Source: Gerris lacustris (Eukaryota > Arthropoda > Insecta > Hemiptera > Gerridae). From it: a stretch of 64,000 nucleotides of DNA. The DNA is taken from the NCBI GenBank assembly GCA_951217055.1, contig OX578278.1, positions 42,979,574 through 43,043,573 of the forward strand, given 5' to 3'. Shown piece by piece: positions 1 through 11,247 of the stretch (position 1 is the stretch's first letter; every line of letters starts with the position of its first letter). Both the position numbers and the translations under genes were made by a program. The notes beneath the pieces were generated by a model that did not search any database, was not told the origin of the DNA, and saw only the letters and a program-made list of their open reading frames with translations.

Positions 1-77
1 CAATGGGTTCATCTGCTTATTCGTAAGCGAACAATTTCCATTTTCTTCTTCTCACGTCAATCAACCAAAGCCATCTC

Positions 78-245
78 AATTTTTACTTTCTCATATAAAG
101 AGAAAGTATTGTGACTGCGCAAAAATTGAATCTTGAGATTTTAATGGATTTACATGTTTTGTGGTCATCTGAGTCCAAAAAAGTTGTTTTTAAAAAATGT
201 CTCTGTCGTTAGTCTGTGCAGACGCCTGGAGCCTAAACTACACAC
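78..245 (+). repeat. R2-hp dispersed repeat, 5'-end fragment
   Basis: This stretch begins with the hairpin TACTTTCTC...GAGAAAGTA and runs to the phrase GTGCAGACGCCTGGAG. It matches the first part of the longer copy at 58460-59078 and is truncated afterwards. It lies in what should be an intron of the DHX33 gene, upstream of the first visible exon. Confidence 0.75.
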
Positions 246-654
246 AAGTGGTTTTTGGTCAGATTAAGTAATTGTTAGGTATACTTTTAAAAATAATTCG
301 ATGTTTTAATGTTTTTCTCTTTTTCTTTTTTAAATTTTTTTTTTCGCTGTTTGATAAAACCTATCATATCTCAATATGGTTGAGTTCAAGTTGTCTCTTT
401 CAATTCCACTCTATTAAATGCATAGAAAAGGATACCTCCCTTGAATAATTTCATTTAAAATGTTATAAATTCATCCCATCCTCCAAAAACATTGTTCCTG
501 TCCCTAATATTTTGGGGACTCTTCAGATATTCAATACCACTGCCAAGAAGAAGCTATATACCAAGTTTAAACCCCAAGTTTTTGGTCTATTTTACCTGTA
601 TTACCAGTTATTTGCTTTCTTTATGGTATTAGTTACATTTATCTTCTGTTTTAG
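246..654 (+). other. AT-rich intronic sequence
   Basis: No coding or repeat signature was seen here. It is read as the 3' part of the intron before the first visible DHX33 exon. It ends in a pyrimidine-rich tract and an AG acceptor at 653-654. Confidence 0.5.
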
Positions 655-826
655 TGAGGATGTTTTAACTGTGATAGCGGTACTATCTGGAGAGTCATTG
701 TTTGTAAATAATATGAATAGAAGGGATGATGTTGCCAGAGTTAGAGCGAAATTTGCATCAACGGCTGGGGATCATGTTACCATTATAAATATTTACAAGG
801 GCTATAATGGAGCCCCTCATAAACAA
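655..826 (+). CDS. DHX33: DHX33-type DEAH RNA helicase, third-from-last coding exon
   Basis: DHX33 is a DEAH-box RNA helicase, nucleolar and cytosolic, linked in other animals to rRNA synthesis and translation. This exon encodes part of the helicase-associated (HA2) region between the helicase core and the OB fold. Visible words are SEDVLTVIAVLSGESLF, then RRDDVARVRAKFAS, then GDHVTIINIYKGY, the GDH-x-LLN-IY signature of the family. The acceptor is AG at 653-654 after a T-rich tract, and the donor is GT at 827-828 after CAA. The exon starts with the last base of a serine codon and ends in phase 0. The helicase motifs (DEAH and others) and the start codon lie before the window. DHX33 is preferred over DHX15/16/35 because of the downstream LFMNIAELQ and FTELTHT words. 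The ORF that begins with ATG at 512 is intron read-through and not the true start. Confidence 0.88.
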
Positions 827-937
827 GTAATACTATTATTATTATTTTTTAATTTCTATTACAATCTATAATAATTTTTTTCAGTGCAATTATGATTTTT
901 TTCTGATAATATTTGTTTTTAAATATATTTTTTATAG

Positions 938-1138
938 ACATGGTGTCAGGAGAATTTTATTAATATTAGAAATATGGATTACGCTTGTAAAGTACGAAAA
1001 CAATTAGTTGACTTATGCCACCGGTATAGTATCAGGCTTTCATCCTGCGGTCAGAACCATGAAAAGCTAGCTAAGAGTCTTTTATCCGGGCTCTTTATGA
1101 ATATTGCTGAACTGCAAAGAGACAAACAATATTTTGTT
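938..1138 (+). CDS. DHX33: DHX33-type DEAH RNA helicase, penultimate exon (OB-fold start)
   Basis: This exon starts after TTTTATAG in phase 0 and reads TWCQENFINIRNMDYACKV, the family's W-C-x-x-(N/H)F-(I/V)N pattern. It continues through VRKQLVDLCHRYSI to SLLSGLFMNIAELQ and DKQYFV, the opening of the OB_NTP-binding domain. It ends at a GTAAGT donor at 1139. Spacing of the conserved words fits full-length orthologues, and no frameshift or stop is seen. The 111-bp intron before it is short, as is common in insects. Confidence 0.88.
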
Positions 1139-2195
1139 GTAAGTTTTACAAATTTTTTTAATATCATTTATGGTAAGTTTTAACTAGAAAAAATAGCTGT
1201 TAAGAACACATAAAATCATCCCATAGTTATTGAAATATTTTAGAATGTCTCTCGAAAACTTGAACCTGTTTAGAGTGAATTAAGGTCCAAAAAATGCTGA
1301 TAACTTCACTTTCAATTATTGATTAAATCCTAAGTGAGGGACATGTCCACCTCTCTGACATTATAACCAATATCACAATTGTTTGCTCTTTGGTTCCTTC
1401 TTTGATGCATTGATCCTCTTTATCCAATATTCATTTTGCACGTTTTTTTTTAAGTTTTAAACTTCCTATTAAGCCTTTCCTTTTATCATTTATTTTTTGG
1501 TTCACAAACAATTAATACACAGAAATTAAATGTTTAAAATATTAATTATAATAATTATTAGTTTTTCCCATACTTTTATGCAGTATAAAATATAGATAAA
1601 GTATTGTAATTTGTCCAAGATTTAATTTTTAAATGTTGATATCTTACATGACACTCCTTTTAAGGTCCCCTGAGAAAAGTGTTTTTTTTTTGTTTTTTTT
1701 TTAATTCTTTGCAAAAGTGTGCTGTCTTAAAAATTATTTAATATGATCATTAGTACATCATGGCTTTCATTCTCAAGCCAGCAGGTTTATGGGAATTATT
1801 CCTCCAATGACCAGCACGGCCGGTTCCAACACTGCTGGGTACCCTCTGACTATCTTAAGGCCCTCATCTCTTAACTGCAGTCATATGAGTGCGGTACTTT
1901 CTATATTTTTTGGCATTATCCCAGATCTCTGCACCACACAGCATTAATACTCTGCTCAGTACAACATGGTTTAAATCTCTGGAAATTGAACCAGATATGT
2001 TGGTGTTTGGAAAGTGGTTTTAATAAGCACATTTAGCCTCTAACATTCTTACCCCTACTGAATATTATAAACATAATGGTAATAGAAGTACAAACAACAT
2101 GTTATTTCTTGGAAGTTACCTCAGTAGCTGAGGCAGGGCGAATAATGTACCCAAATAATAACTTTAAAAAAAAAAATGTTTATTTGTTGTTACAG
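1139..2195 (+). other. Last intron of the DHX33-type gene
   Basis: The intron is bounded by GTAAGT at 1139 and by TTGTTGTTACAG ending at 2195, both in phase 0. It is AT-rich and carries an antisense LINE fragment (listed separately). Confidence 0.75.
1752..1997 (-). mobile_element. R1-clade-like LINE fragment, C-terminal part of reverse transcriptase ORF
   Basis: On the minus strand the sequence reads LCGAEIWDNAKKYRKYRTHM followed, after stops and a frameshift, by YPAVLEPAVLVIGGIIPINL. These match the LYGAE-x-W...YRT(V)S-x-AVLVIAG-x-IPIDLLA signature at the end of R1/Waldo-type LINE pol proteins. The endonuclease, RT core and zinc knuckle are absent. It is a short, decayed fragment inside a host intron. 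Confidence 0.72.
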
Positions 2196-2390
2196 ATTGG
2201 TACGAGGCAGGTGGTTCATATTCACCCCACATCTTCTCTACATGGTGTGTTACCACCACTTGTTTTATTTACTGAACTAACCCATACCAGCAGATCTTAC
2301 ATTCGCTACCTCACTCCTATTGATGTTGCTACTGTTCATGAAATAGTCCCAGAATTCATTGCTAAAAAAATCTCAACTCCTCAAAGCTAA
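2196..2390 (+). CDS. DHX33: DHX33-type DEAH RNA helicase, terminal exon
   Basis: After the acceptor AG at 2194-2195 the frame reads IGTRQVVHIHPTSSLHG, then VLFTELTHTSRSYIRYLTPI, and ends AKKISTPQS before TAA at 2388-2390. The HPSS-(V/L) and (V/Y)(F/Y)TEL-x-x-T words are the core of the C-terminal OB_NTP_bind domain of DEAH helicases. The ending after P-E-(F/Y) and a short basic tail matches DHX33 orthologues, so the C-terminus looks complete. No disabling changes are seen in the three exons. Confidence 0.88.
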   Translation: MGTRQVVHIHPTSSLHGVLPPLVLFTELTHTSRSYIRYLTPIDVATVHEIVPEFIAKKISTPQS

Positions 2391-2638
2391 GCATGAAAGA
2401 TATTCTAATTTGTTTGTAATTATCAGGATGTTAATTCTGATTGTGATAATTTCATAAATATTTTAATTGTTTTATTTAATGATTTTTTTTATTTATTTAT
2501 TTTTTTATGAATTTATTTGTCACGTTCAGTATATCATTTATCTATTAGATGGTTTAACATTTATTGATCTACAATTCTTTAAATAACATACCATCTTAAT
2601 GAGCCTGAACTGTAGATTTGCTATTTATTCTTACTTAA

Positions 2639-2644
2639 AATAAA
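2639..2644 (+). terminator. Candidate polyadenylation signal (AATAAA)
   Basis: AATAAA lies about 250 bases after the DHX33 stop codon in AT-rich DNA. The spacing suits a short 3' UTR, but chance occurrences are common at this base composition. Confidence 0.4.
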
Positions 2645-2756
2645 TATTACTACATAATGTCCTTAAGTTTGGACTATTCAGATAACAGATAAGATATAAA
2701 GATTTTTGGTTTTAAATAATTGTGAACACATTCTGTTTAAATGCTCAGTTATTTTT

Positions 2757-3466
2757 AAAGTTTGTAGGCAAAACCAAGGACCCTTATATTTTCCTGCGTG
2801 TGTCTGTCTGTCTGTCTGTCGCCTGCTCTCACGGCTACACCTTTCGTCCGATGACTTTGAAATTTGGCATGTATATATCTTGTACCTACCCACACAAGTT
2901 AAAAATATAGCGACTTAAAAAAAATATTTTTCAAAAAAAATATTTTTCAAAAAAAATTAGGGTAAAAAAACTTAAGGGTTAATTTTTTTTTTTTTTTTTT
3001 TCGACACCGTAAGGGGTATCATATGAAAGGGTACGTCCAGTTGATTACAAAAATATATAATTCTTTGGTTATAACTTTGATAGGGCGAGCGAAGGCAAGT
3101 TTGAAGGGGGTGTGAAACGTGTCCCCCCCCCCCCCCCTCTATCTCGCTTATGTGAAGTGCAAAAAATCTGAAAAAATTCATGAACATTCTTCGACCAAAA
3201 GTTAATGATACCACTTTTTGGAAATTTCGAAAAAAATATTATTTTATTTTTTATTGACAAAATACGTTTTTTATAACTTTGGTCATTTCGATGTATTTAT
3301 ATGGTTGTAGTCCAGTTCTGTGGCAAAAAAAATACATTATCAGAAGTTTGTTTATGTGTTTTGAGAATATCAGACCCATAGGATAGTTCAAAGTAAGCTT
3401 TTTAGCATTTTAAAAAACACCATCAATAGGGTACTACTTAAATTATACAATGTGGCCTACAGACCC
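2757..3466 (+). repeat. R1-GTCC dispersed repeat, near full-length copy 1
   Basis: The copy begins near GTAGGCAAAACCAAGGACCC and ends at GTGGCCTACAGACCCTCGC. Its two ends are inverted versions of GGGTCCGTAGGC. It matches 23138-23664 on the same strand and 46655-47346 on the opposite strand. Interior marks are a (CTGT)n run at 2803-2820, the phrase TTTCGTCCGATGACTTTGAA, and C and T homopolymers. Weak ORFs inside it are not conserved. Family assignment is unknown; a non-autonomous DNA element is the simplest reading. Confidence 0.75.
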
Positions 3467-4260
3467 TCGCTTGACCTGTTTATTTACAATCTACAGAGGA
3501 TTGCTAAACTGAATTTTTTATTTTATTTTTCTTTTATGAACAATTTCAAATTTAATTTATCAAAAGAAATAAAAACAAATCTTCTAACCTACAATACTTC
3601 TCAATCATTGCATGAGTATAAAAAAATGATAGTACAATAAAAAGTTATAGCATAACTGTTTTCAGTTCAAATTCGGCTGATAATAATAATAATTTCTTGA
3701 AAATAGTGTTTTAAGACAAAAATGTAGTGATTTTTTATTATTATTAAAGAACCTTATTTAAATTGACTGTTAACCTTAAAAAACAAGTTTTAATTCTTGA
3801 CTTTCTTTGTCTGTGGTATCTCTATTAAAGTTGTTATGATTAAAAATATTCACTTCAGAGAAACTATTATTGTAAAAATAATTATTTGTTGACTTAAAAA
3901 ATAATCCTGTCTCTTTGATTTTATTATATTTTACTTTCTATTTAAATATCCAAATAATAATATAGATAATTTTATAAATTAGAATATCTTCAGGATTTTT
4001 TATTTAAGGAAATGTAAATTATATTTGTTATGAGTTTTAATTCTATAAGAATTATTAATTGTGACCATTATAAATTATTTATTAAAACTAAACTAAAAAC
4101 TTATTTGTAAAAACTTGGTCATACTTATTATATAAATATGATGGGATCATACTGTTTTTAGATTAATGATATTTCAAATAATCTAGACTGTAAGGCTCGT
4201 ATATGCACTTTAAATTTAGTATACAAATTCATTGCCTTAGATATATGTATTAAATTTATA
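3467..4260. other. AT-rich DNA, nothing recognised
   Basis: No convincing ORF, terminal repeat or RNA signature was seen. Confidence 0.4.
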
Positions 4261-6125
4261 GATAACTAGCTGAAGTACCCGGTGCTGCCAGGGGGAGGGG
4301 ACATTCTTCTTTATGTATAGAGATTGTATAAATTATACAATGTGTGTCGTATGAACTAACAAGTTATAAGTTAAAATGGTAAATTTTAATCAAATGACAA
4401 TCAAGAGGAGAGCTTTTTTGTGGCTTTACTTACTGCTCTAATCATATTTCCAAATTGACATTTTTGTTCTCATTGAAGTTCTAGGACTTACACTGGCGAT
4501 TGTCTCGATGGGAGTTGATAATTCTAAACATATCTTCTTAGGATTCATGGTGTCAGCTTGAGTTTGTGAATTGAATTGTTCATCTAGATCAACTCTGCCT
4601 GCAGAACTGCATGCGTTTTTATTGTATTCTGATTTTATTAAAATTTATTTTTTACGGCATAAATTTGCTTATCTGGATAGAGCATACAAGTCTGCCTTAG
4701 TGAGGGAAATAAGTAAAAAATACTGGTTAAAAATACCTTGAGGCAGAAGTTTTTATTATTTTTTTCTCTAATTTCTATTGAGGTTGTAGAGAAAGGAATA
4801 TGATTATTTCTTCAATCTCATTTCATCATCTTTTCTCGTCTCATCAATGATAAAAGAAGAAAAAACAAATATTGTTTATTGGCAGGTATCTAAATGGACT
4901 TATGTTTATAAGTAACTAGCTGGATGCCAGTGCAAAGGAAATGGAGTGTGATATTTGATGGGTTTATAAACTACCATCAAGAAACATTAAGGTTATTATC
5001 TAGATTCTATAACTCCTCCTCTTTGATAAGATAATTTGCAAATATCCCAAATTAGTAATTGATTCTGACTACTGCAGACAGATTCTTAAAAGTCTACTTT
5101 CCGGGAAAAGCAGCAGTTTTTTGTATCCCCTTGTGCCTCATCACATCCCCTTATCAAATCCTTTGTTCAAAAGTTGCTTTTGTCATAAAAGTTGCTTATG
5201 TCAAGCTAACATCAAAATTCCAAGGCTCTAGTACTCTTAGTTCCTGAGATATTTTTAAATTTCTCATATACATGGCCGCCAAGATTAATCAAGATGGAGG
5301 ATTGTAAAAATTAATTTTATAAAATTTCTAGAAGCAAAAAGGAATATACCGACAAAAAAATTGCAAAATTACAATGCTCTTGTGCAATTTGTTCAGGAGA
5401 TATTCATTTTGCTTACAAATGGCTGATTGGATAAAGATTACTTACCAAGCACCTAGGAGATAAGAGGAACATACCTACAAAATTGCATGGTCATAGATCC
5501 CTCAGAGCAAGGAAGGGGTAGAGGAATTAATACTATAGAATCTGGGTCTCAAAAAGTGGTTCATTATGCTCTCCCCCTGTACTAAACCTCCCAAGAGGTA
5601 GTTTTGTGAAACAATATCGACATCTCGATAAAAATTAGAAATTTATCCGATATCAGCTGATAAGAATAAGTGATATTTTCTTACGACATTTAATATTTTT
5701 ATTTTTAATACAGTTTTCTTTATAAATATGTAATTTAATGTTTAATTGTAACCTTGTTAATTATCTAAATGCAGTAATATCGTTAATAAATGTGTAACAG
5801 TTCCTAGATAACCAATAGCAATCTTCTTTGAGTGGGGTATCAAATAAATGCTTCTGATAAGGATTTGTTGACAAGCGTCTGTGGGAATGGAAGGACAAGG
5901 AATAAACCAATAAGACAAGGACCAGTGACTACATGATCACTTTAGTTCGGATTGAGCTCGCTTGGGAGGTTTAGTATAGGGGGAGAGCATAATGAACCAC
6001 TTTTCAAATCGGATTGTTCCCTCTACCCCTTCCTTGCTCTGAGATAGATCCAGTGGTTTCAGAGATATCGTGGTGTGTCAGTGAGTGAGTGAGTGGTATT
6101 TAGATTTTATATATATGTAGATGAT
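4261..6125 (+). repeat. Dispersed-repeat region with a large inverted repeat
   Basis: The region opens with ACTAGCTGAAGTACCCGG and repeats a related ACTAGCTGGATGCC at 4915. It closes with a (GTGA)n run and a TATATATAGA-like tail at 6080-6125. This layout resembles a dispersed insect repeat I remember as common but cannot name. It contains an inverted repeat with arms at 5493-5594 and 5961-6050 around a 370-base spacer; both arms carry GGGGGAGAGCATAATGAACC or its complement. No coding sequence is apparent. Confidence 0.5.
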
Positions 6126-6345
6126 AGATCTTCTGATCAGCTATATTTATAGCTTCAATTTTTTTTTAATGGTTTTGCTACTAAAAATATCAAATGTAAA
6201 CTAAATTAATCTGTAAATCTAATGAATTACTTGTTATAATACATTTATGTAAATATGTTTTCTGTTATAAATGATTAATAGACGAATAGTTTAGTTAATT
6301 TAGTAAAACAAAATACAACTTAGTTTATTAACTAAAAGTCTTTAA

Positions 6346-6652
6346 CCCTTTGACTGCGGGACCTTCCCCCTCTCCCACCCTTATGGTCTATCCAGGGACT
6401 GAAGTGTTGCGGGTCTGCAAAAAAAGAAAGGTCTGCAAACCAGCATAGCAAGAGTAAACGAGTGAAATGATGTTGGGTCTATCTCTGAGGCGGCCGCACA
6501 ACTAAAGAACCCATTTGAAGAAGTTCCATTATCCCCCTCTCTTGAATAACGCACGCCTTTCCAAACCATGCAGTATCACCAAGTGATACCACCTCCCGCC
6601 ACTCAGTTGAAAATGCTAGATATCACCTGGTGATACCTCCACAGTCAAAGGG
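6346..6652. mobile_element. piggyBac-type MITE with TTAA duplication
   Basis: The 307-bp element starts CCCTTTGACTGCGG and ends CCACAGTCAAAGGG. It is flanked by TTAA at 6342-6345 and 6653-6656. TTAA duplications with CCC...GGG ends are the signature of piggyBac-family insertion. Near the right end it carries palindromes built on GTATCACCAAGTGATAC and TATCACCTGGTGATA. It has no transposase, so it is non-autonomous. The short ORF across it is not expected to be a gene. Confidence 0.85.
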
Positions 6653-6656
6653 TTAA

Positions 6657-8560
6657 AGTTATTAGACTTTTAAGTTTTAATAGGCATTTTATAATTTACT
6701 TATCATTCAATGTTTGATATTATTATGAAATTCCAGTATTAGAACAGAACATTTCTCTCCTTGTTTCAAAGTTAGAAGTCCTTGCCTTCTTTTCTTTATT
6801 CACCTGTCATATAAATGCCCCAGAATTAAATAAATAACTAAATCTTCCCCTAAACTGAGATGTTTTAATGAAGATTGTATATTTTTAATCTGACTTAATT
6901 TTTTTTTTTTTTTTTTTTTTGTAAATTAGGAACCTATGTACAAAATATGTAATAAAATAAAACTGTAATAGAGTTTTATATATTATTTAATAATATATAA
7001 ATATATGTTATTTTTAACCAAGAAAATTTGTTTATAGATTTGTTTTAAATAATGTATTGATGAATGTGTATTTTAAGCAGAATAAGTGTCTGCATTTTTT
7101 TAATGTACTTTAATAAAAATAAATTGTATATAAAATAATTGTAGTAATTTAATTAATTTATGTTTTTGATTCATTATGTTTCAATAATTCATTGATTCGT
7201 TGGTTATAGAACATCTACCCTGCATTAACAATTTAACTAAGAATGTCATAAATTGATAACAAATAGCCTTTCTGTGGTAGCCATAAGATACTAAACCCTT
7301 AACAAGAGCTTATTGAACTCTGAGGAGTGCAGTAGTGTTGTTTTTGTGTCATGTATAGTTTTTAAGTAAAAGTTTTTTTAATAAAATATACACTCAATAA
7401 AAATTCACTAATACTATTTTTTTAAAATTATTTTTGATTAATTGCCATGGAGAGCTGTCATTTAGAAAATAGAAAATATTAGCACCAGATTTTAAACTAA
7501 GCTAAGTTTTCAGTTTTTAACAAGTGATTAGTTCTTGGTCGGGGTTTGGCATACTTAATGTCACTTCTCCTATCTCTTCCTTATTCTTTCACAATTTCTG
7601 TCATTCTACGATTGTCTTGTTTTATGTAAAACTATGTATTTGTATAGTAGAAATTAATAAGAAAATAAATAAATTAAATTAACGAAGAAAATTAATAAAG
7701 TTAGTTGGCCCCAACACAGAAATTGGCACCAGGTGTGGTGGTGTTTGGTTATAAGTTAAGTGGCTATGTAGGGGAAAACTGATTTAACTTTGTAAACAGA
7801 CCAAAGCTGTTTGGTCATACTACTGGCTTACTTTCGGAATGAGGCGAATATAGAGTTAAGCTCAACAGGAGAAAAATAGGACTTCATGATTAATAAAACA
7901 AGCCTATATCGGGTGCACATTGAGATGCAGCACAGGGCAGGGCAATTTTTAAACCGCAGAAGAGACCAGATAGACCTAGATCCATATGTGTCGGGCAAGC
8001 CACGTGTGGCATAGAATCACCCTAGTCTATGTTTGAATTTGTGTGGTCTTAACTGTACTGTGTAGAACTGCCCTGCTTCCAGCCTAAGAATGCCATTGTG
8101 AAATACAAAACACTGCAGAGAGAGATATAAAGGGTAGTGGTGCAAATTCAGTTGACTGAACTGTTTTTTTATTTTTCAGTGCTTTGCAAAGGATCTCTTT
8201 AGCTTGTTTGATTAATTTTCTTTTTGATATCACATTTATTTTGGCTGGAACTGCTCTCAAAGACAGGCATTGTTCTATGACTGCATAACCTGCTAAGGAA
8301 CTGTTACTATGTGGACTAATAGATTTTTTTAAATTAATGGGTCTAATTATTACTATTTTGGTTTTTCATAGAAGGATGTGGAATCTGACATTCCGTTGGA
8401 GTCAACATCTCTATGCTCAACAACTTTGAACATTTCTTCCAGTATCGGAAAAGCGAAATGTCGTACTTCATATTCTGTAAAACTTTAGTTCCTTAACTCT
8501 TTAAACTATATACTCAAATTTGTATTAATATGAAACATGGATTTAATTAGTGTATCAATT
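6657..8560. other. AT-rich DNA, nothing recognised
   Basis: There is a T homopolymer near 6900 and scattered AT-rich simple sequence. No coding region, terminal repeat or RNA gene was seen. Confidence 0.4.
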
Positions 8561-8562
8561 AG

Positions 8563-9003
8563 GGGCCTCGGTAGCTCAAGTTGGAGAGAAGTTGGCTCAT
8601 AATCATTGAAGTTAAAGTAGCATTGGGCATGGTCAGCAGTTGGATGGGTGACTGCCACCTCTGACCACACAGCCAGGTCAAGTTCAGGTCCTGGACCTGG
8701 TCCCCCCTCAATGTCCATGCAGCATTCTTTAAACAAATAGGAAGCTGCTCCAAAGAGTTGGACTCACCAGGGTTCAGCCTGGAAATCATGGTCAACACTC
8801 TCAAGGTGGTTTGATAAAAATAAATCAAACGATACCAGAATGATAAAGACATGATTTACCGACCAACACTTCACTCATTTGTAAAGGGTTTGGTTTTGGC
8901 TGTCAGATATCAATCCAGTATAGGATTGATACAAGGCTACCCTGGTTTGCTCAAAAGGGACCCACTTAGTGGTTTATGTCTTCGGGCGTATTAGCCCCCT
9001 GGA
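8563..9003 (+). mobile_element. SINE with tRNA-like head and 5S rRNA-like segment
   Basis: The element starts with GGCCTCGGTAGCTCAAGTTG, which resembles a tRNA 5' half with an A-box. At 8601-8655 it reads GAAGTTAAAGTAGC, then GGGCATGGTCAGCAGTTGGA and TGGGTGACTGCC. This follows the internal promoter region of 5S rRNA (GAAATTAAGCAGCGTCGGGC...GGTTAGTA...GATGGGGGACCGC). About 340 bases of unique body follow, ending GTATTAGCCCCCTGG. Two ORFs on the opposite strand are shadows. A piggyBac-type element begins immediately after it. The tRNA-like part is too short to be a tRNA gene and the 5S part is too divergent to be functional 5S. Confidence 0.72.
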
Positions 9004-9008
9004 TTTAA

Positions 9009-9852
9009 CCCTAGAACAACACACTAATTTTTTTTTACGTAAACTCCACACAGGGGTCAGCGAGACCCCAATTAATTAATGGGCTAAATTAATTAATAAA
9101 CATTTTCCTTTTTTTAATTATTTATATATTTTTTTAAACATAATTTGTCATTCTAACCATGCCATTTAATTTTGACCAAAACAAATAAGGATTTTAAAAT
9201 TAAATAGTATACATATATATATATATTCATAAACTTTTTTTTTTTAGAAAAATTTGTACTTTAAAAAAAAATTATATAAAATTTGGTTTTCGTTAGATTG
9301 GGTTAATATTTGTTTCATATATATTATATTAAAAGTTGTTTTACAGAAAACAGAAACAAAAATTATAAAACAAATTATAGCTTTTCTTACATATTCTGTC
9401 AAAGTTAAGCATTTTTTGCCTTAAATCTTTACTCAGATACATTAAACCTTCAACTTGACAGTAGATATTTATGTGTGCTTCCTTTATCTCTGTGTCTCCT
9501 AATAGTGATAAAACGTTTTATCTTAGAACTTTTGACAGTCTTAAACATTTCAGCAGCCAAACAAAAAATATAAAATAAGTTTTTTTAATACAATAAAAAG
9601 AATAAGACAATTAACAGTGGTATATGAAACAATTATGTAAATGGCATACAGGGGTCTATGGGACCCCATTCAAATGAATACTGAAAAAAAAATAATACTA
9701 ATATGAGCATAGGTATTGTTATCAGTATATACAGAGAAAGGTTCAAAGGTAAATTAGATGGGAGTCTAGGTTTAGAGAAATACAAATAAAACAACAACAA
9801 AAAAACTCAAGTTTGCATGGGGTTTGTGGGACCCCAGTGTGTCGTTGTAGGG
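9009..9852. mobile_element. piggyBac-type non-autonomous element, 844 bp
   Basis: It starts CCCTAGAACAACACACT and ends AGTGTGTCGTTGTAGGG, with TTAA at 9005-9008 and 9853-9856. Palindromic boxes of the form GGGGTC...GACCCC or GGGGT...GGGACCCC occur at about 9052, 9651 and 9818 and look like subterminal binding sites. The interior is AT-rich without a transposase ORF. It is probably an internally deleted relative of an autonomous piggyBac element. Confidence 0.85.
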
Positions 9853-10090
9853 TTAATAATAATAATAAAAACAGAATCTGAAATTGAATTGGTCAATAAA
9901 ATTCAGATAATTATCAACATCAAAACAATGAATAGATATCACTTTAGAAAAATAAAATAGAAAATCCGAAAGATATTTTTTTAAAAAAATCAACCGAATT
10001 TTTTTTTTTTTTATTGGATATTAAAATAAATAAATAAAAACAAAAAAGAACAACTGTCTACAGAAACTGACGTTATTGAACAAGTTAAAA

Positions 10091-10527
10091 AATCGGTCAG
10101 TGACAACTCAGACAAACTTTCTCATATAAAAGTTCATAATTACTTGGGCCCAATGTTTTCCATTTATTAGTTTTTGTATGTACATTTTATTATTATTGAA
10201 CATTTCATAAAAATGTATCTTAAAAATAACTTCTCCTGGGCGGGGAATCGAACCCATTTCTTTTTCCATAGTTTTTGGGGACTAGCACCCCCAAATTTGG
10301 AGCTAAAATTCATTTCTCGATTTCGCCTTGGGGTATGATTTTTCTGAACATGTATGCCAAATTTCGTCGAAATCGGCCCAGTAGTTTATGCTTCAGGCGT
10401 CTGCACAGACGACAGACAGACATTTTCTAAAAACCACTTTTTTGGACTCAGGGGACCTCAAAACGTGTGAATCTATCAAAATCGAATTTTCGCCCCATCA
10501 CAATACTTCCTCTTTATGAGAAAGCAA
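10091..10527 (-). repeat. R2-hp dispersed repeat, copy 2
   Basis: The 3' end of the family (CGGTCAGTGACAACTCAGAC) lies at the left and the hairpin end (CTTTATGAGAAAG) at the right. A tRNA-like B-box, GGTTCGATTCCCCGCC on the minus strand, sits at about 10237-10252. Internal deletions are visible relative to 58460-59078. Confidence 0.75.
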
Positions 10528-10540
10528 GAAGGATGCCACG

Positions 10541-10570
10541 TGACGTCATACACTACCCCTGATGACGTCA
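10541..10570. promoter_or_regulatory. Two TGACGTCA (CRE-type) octamers
   Basis: Perfect TGACGTCA palindromes lie at 10541-10548 and 10563-10570, 22 bases apart. The first overlaps CACGTGACG, an E-box. CREB/ATF proteins bind this octamer. A GC-richer, non-repeat stretch with GGCGGCGAG follows at about 10790, which could be a promoter, but no gene is seen downstream. Confidence 0.35.
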
Positions 10571-11245
10571 TAAATTACAATGTCTGCCAACATTATGATT
10601 TGTTTATCACACTCAAAAATTAAATTAAACTTACTTAAAATGTGTTCATTAAATTATCTTTTTACTAGGGTTAAAAATAAAACATCTTATATAAATTTAA
10701 AATGTGTTAAATCCGTTTAAGGCTATTTTCTTGTTCAAATTGTTAAGTTTGAGGGATAAGAAGTGTCGGCCATTTTGATTTGAGTTTAAAAGGCGGCGAG
10801 TTCGATGTTATGATCGTGCCGGTTTGCTTTACCTCAATACCTCGTCGTAATTTTTTGATATTCTTGTTTTATTTCGAGCTGTTGTTCGGGGCTAATTACA
10901 TTTTAATTAATACATTTTATTTTTTAAAAATACGATTAAAATGACTGCTTTTTGATAATAACGTTTTCGTTTTTCATAAAAGTAATCAAATGTTTCGAAG
11001 TGTGCAGTGATGGCCATCACAACTTAAATGGCTATCTTTTGTAATTCGTAGTTTTGTTAAAATGTTTCTTTAATTATTGAATTAACTTATGGACTTCAGC
11101 TTAAAGATGTTTCTTTATTTTTTTTTAATTTCGTTGAAGTTTATAATGTGATCCGTGGCTTGAAACGGTTCGGACTTATTTCTCAGAGAAGAAGTCATCT
11201 TTTAATACATCAACTGATTTCTTAAGTAAGATATTTATTTATTTC
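10571..11245. other. Single-copy-looking DNA, no gene recognised
   Basis: It contains the phrase GGCCATTTTGATTTGAG and a GC-richer patch near 10790-10830. No ORF of note was found. Confidence 0.35.
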
Positions 11246-11247
11246 TA

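Noticed and set aside
512..654. Apparent start codon and N-terminal segment of the first DHX33 ORF
   Set aside because: This is intron read-through; homology starts after the AG at 653-654.
2678..3260. Short ORFs on both strands across 2.7-3.3 kb
   Set aside because: They lie in the R1-GTCC repeat and are not conserved between its copies.
8604..8655. 5S rRNA gene
   Set aside because: Only the internal promoter portion matches and the flanks differ from 5S, so it is a SINE component.
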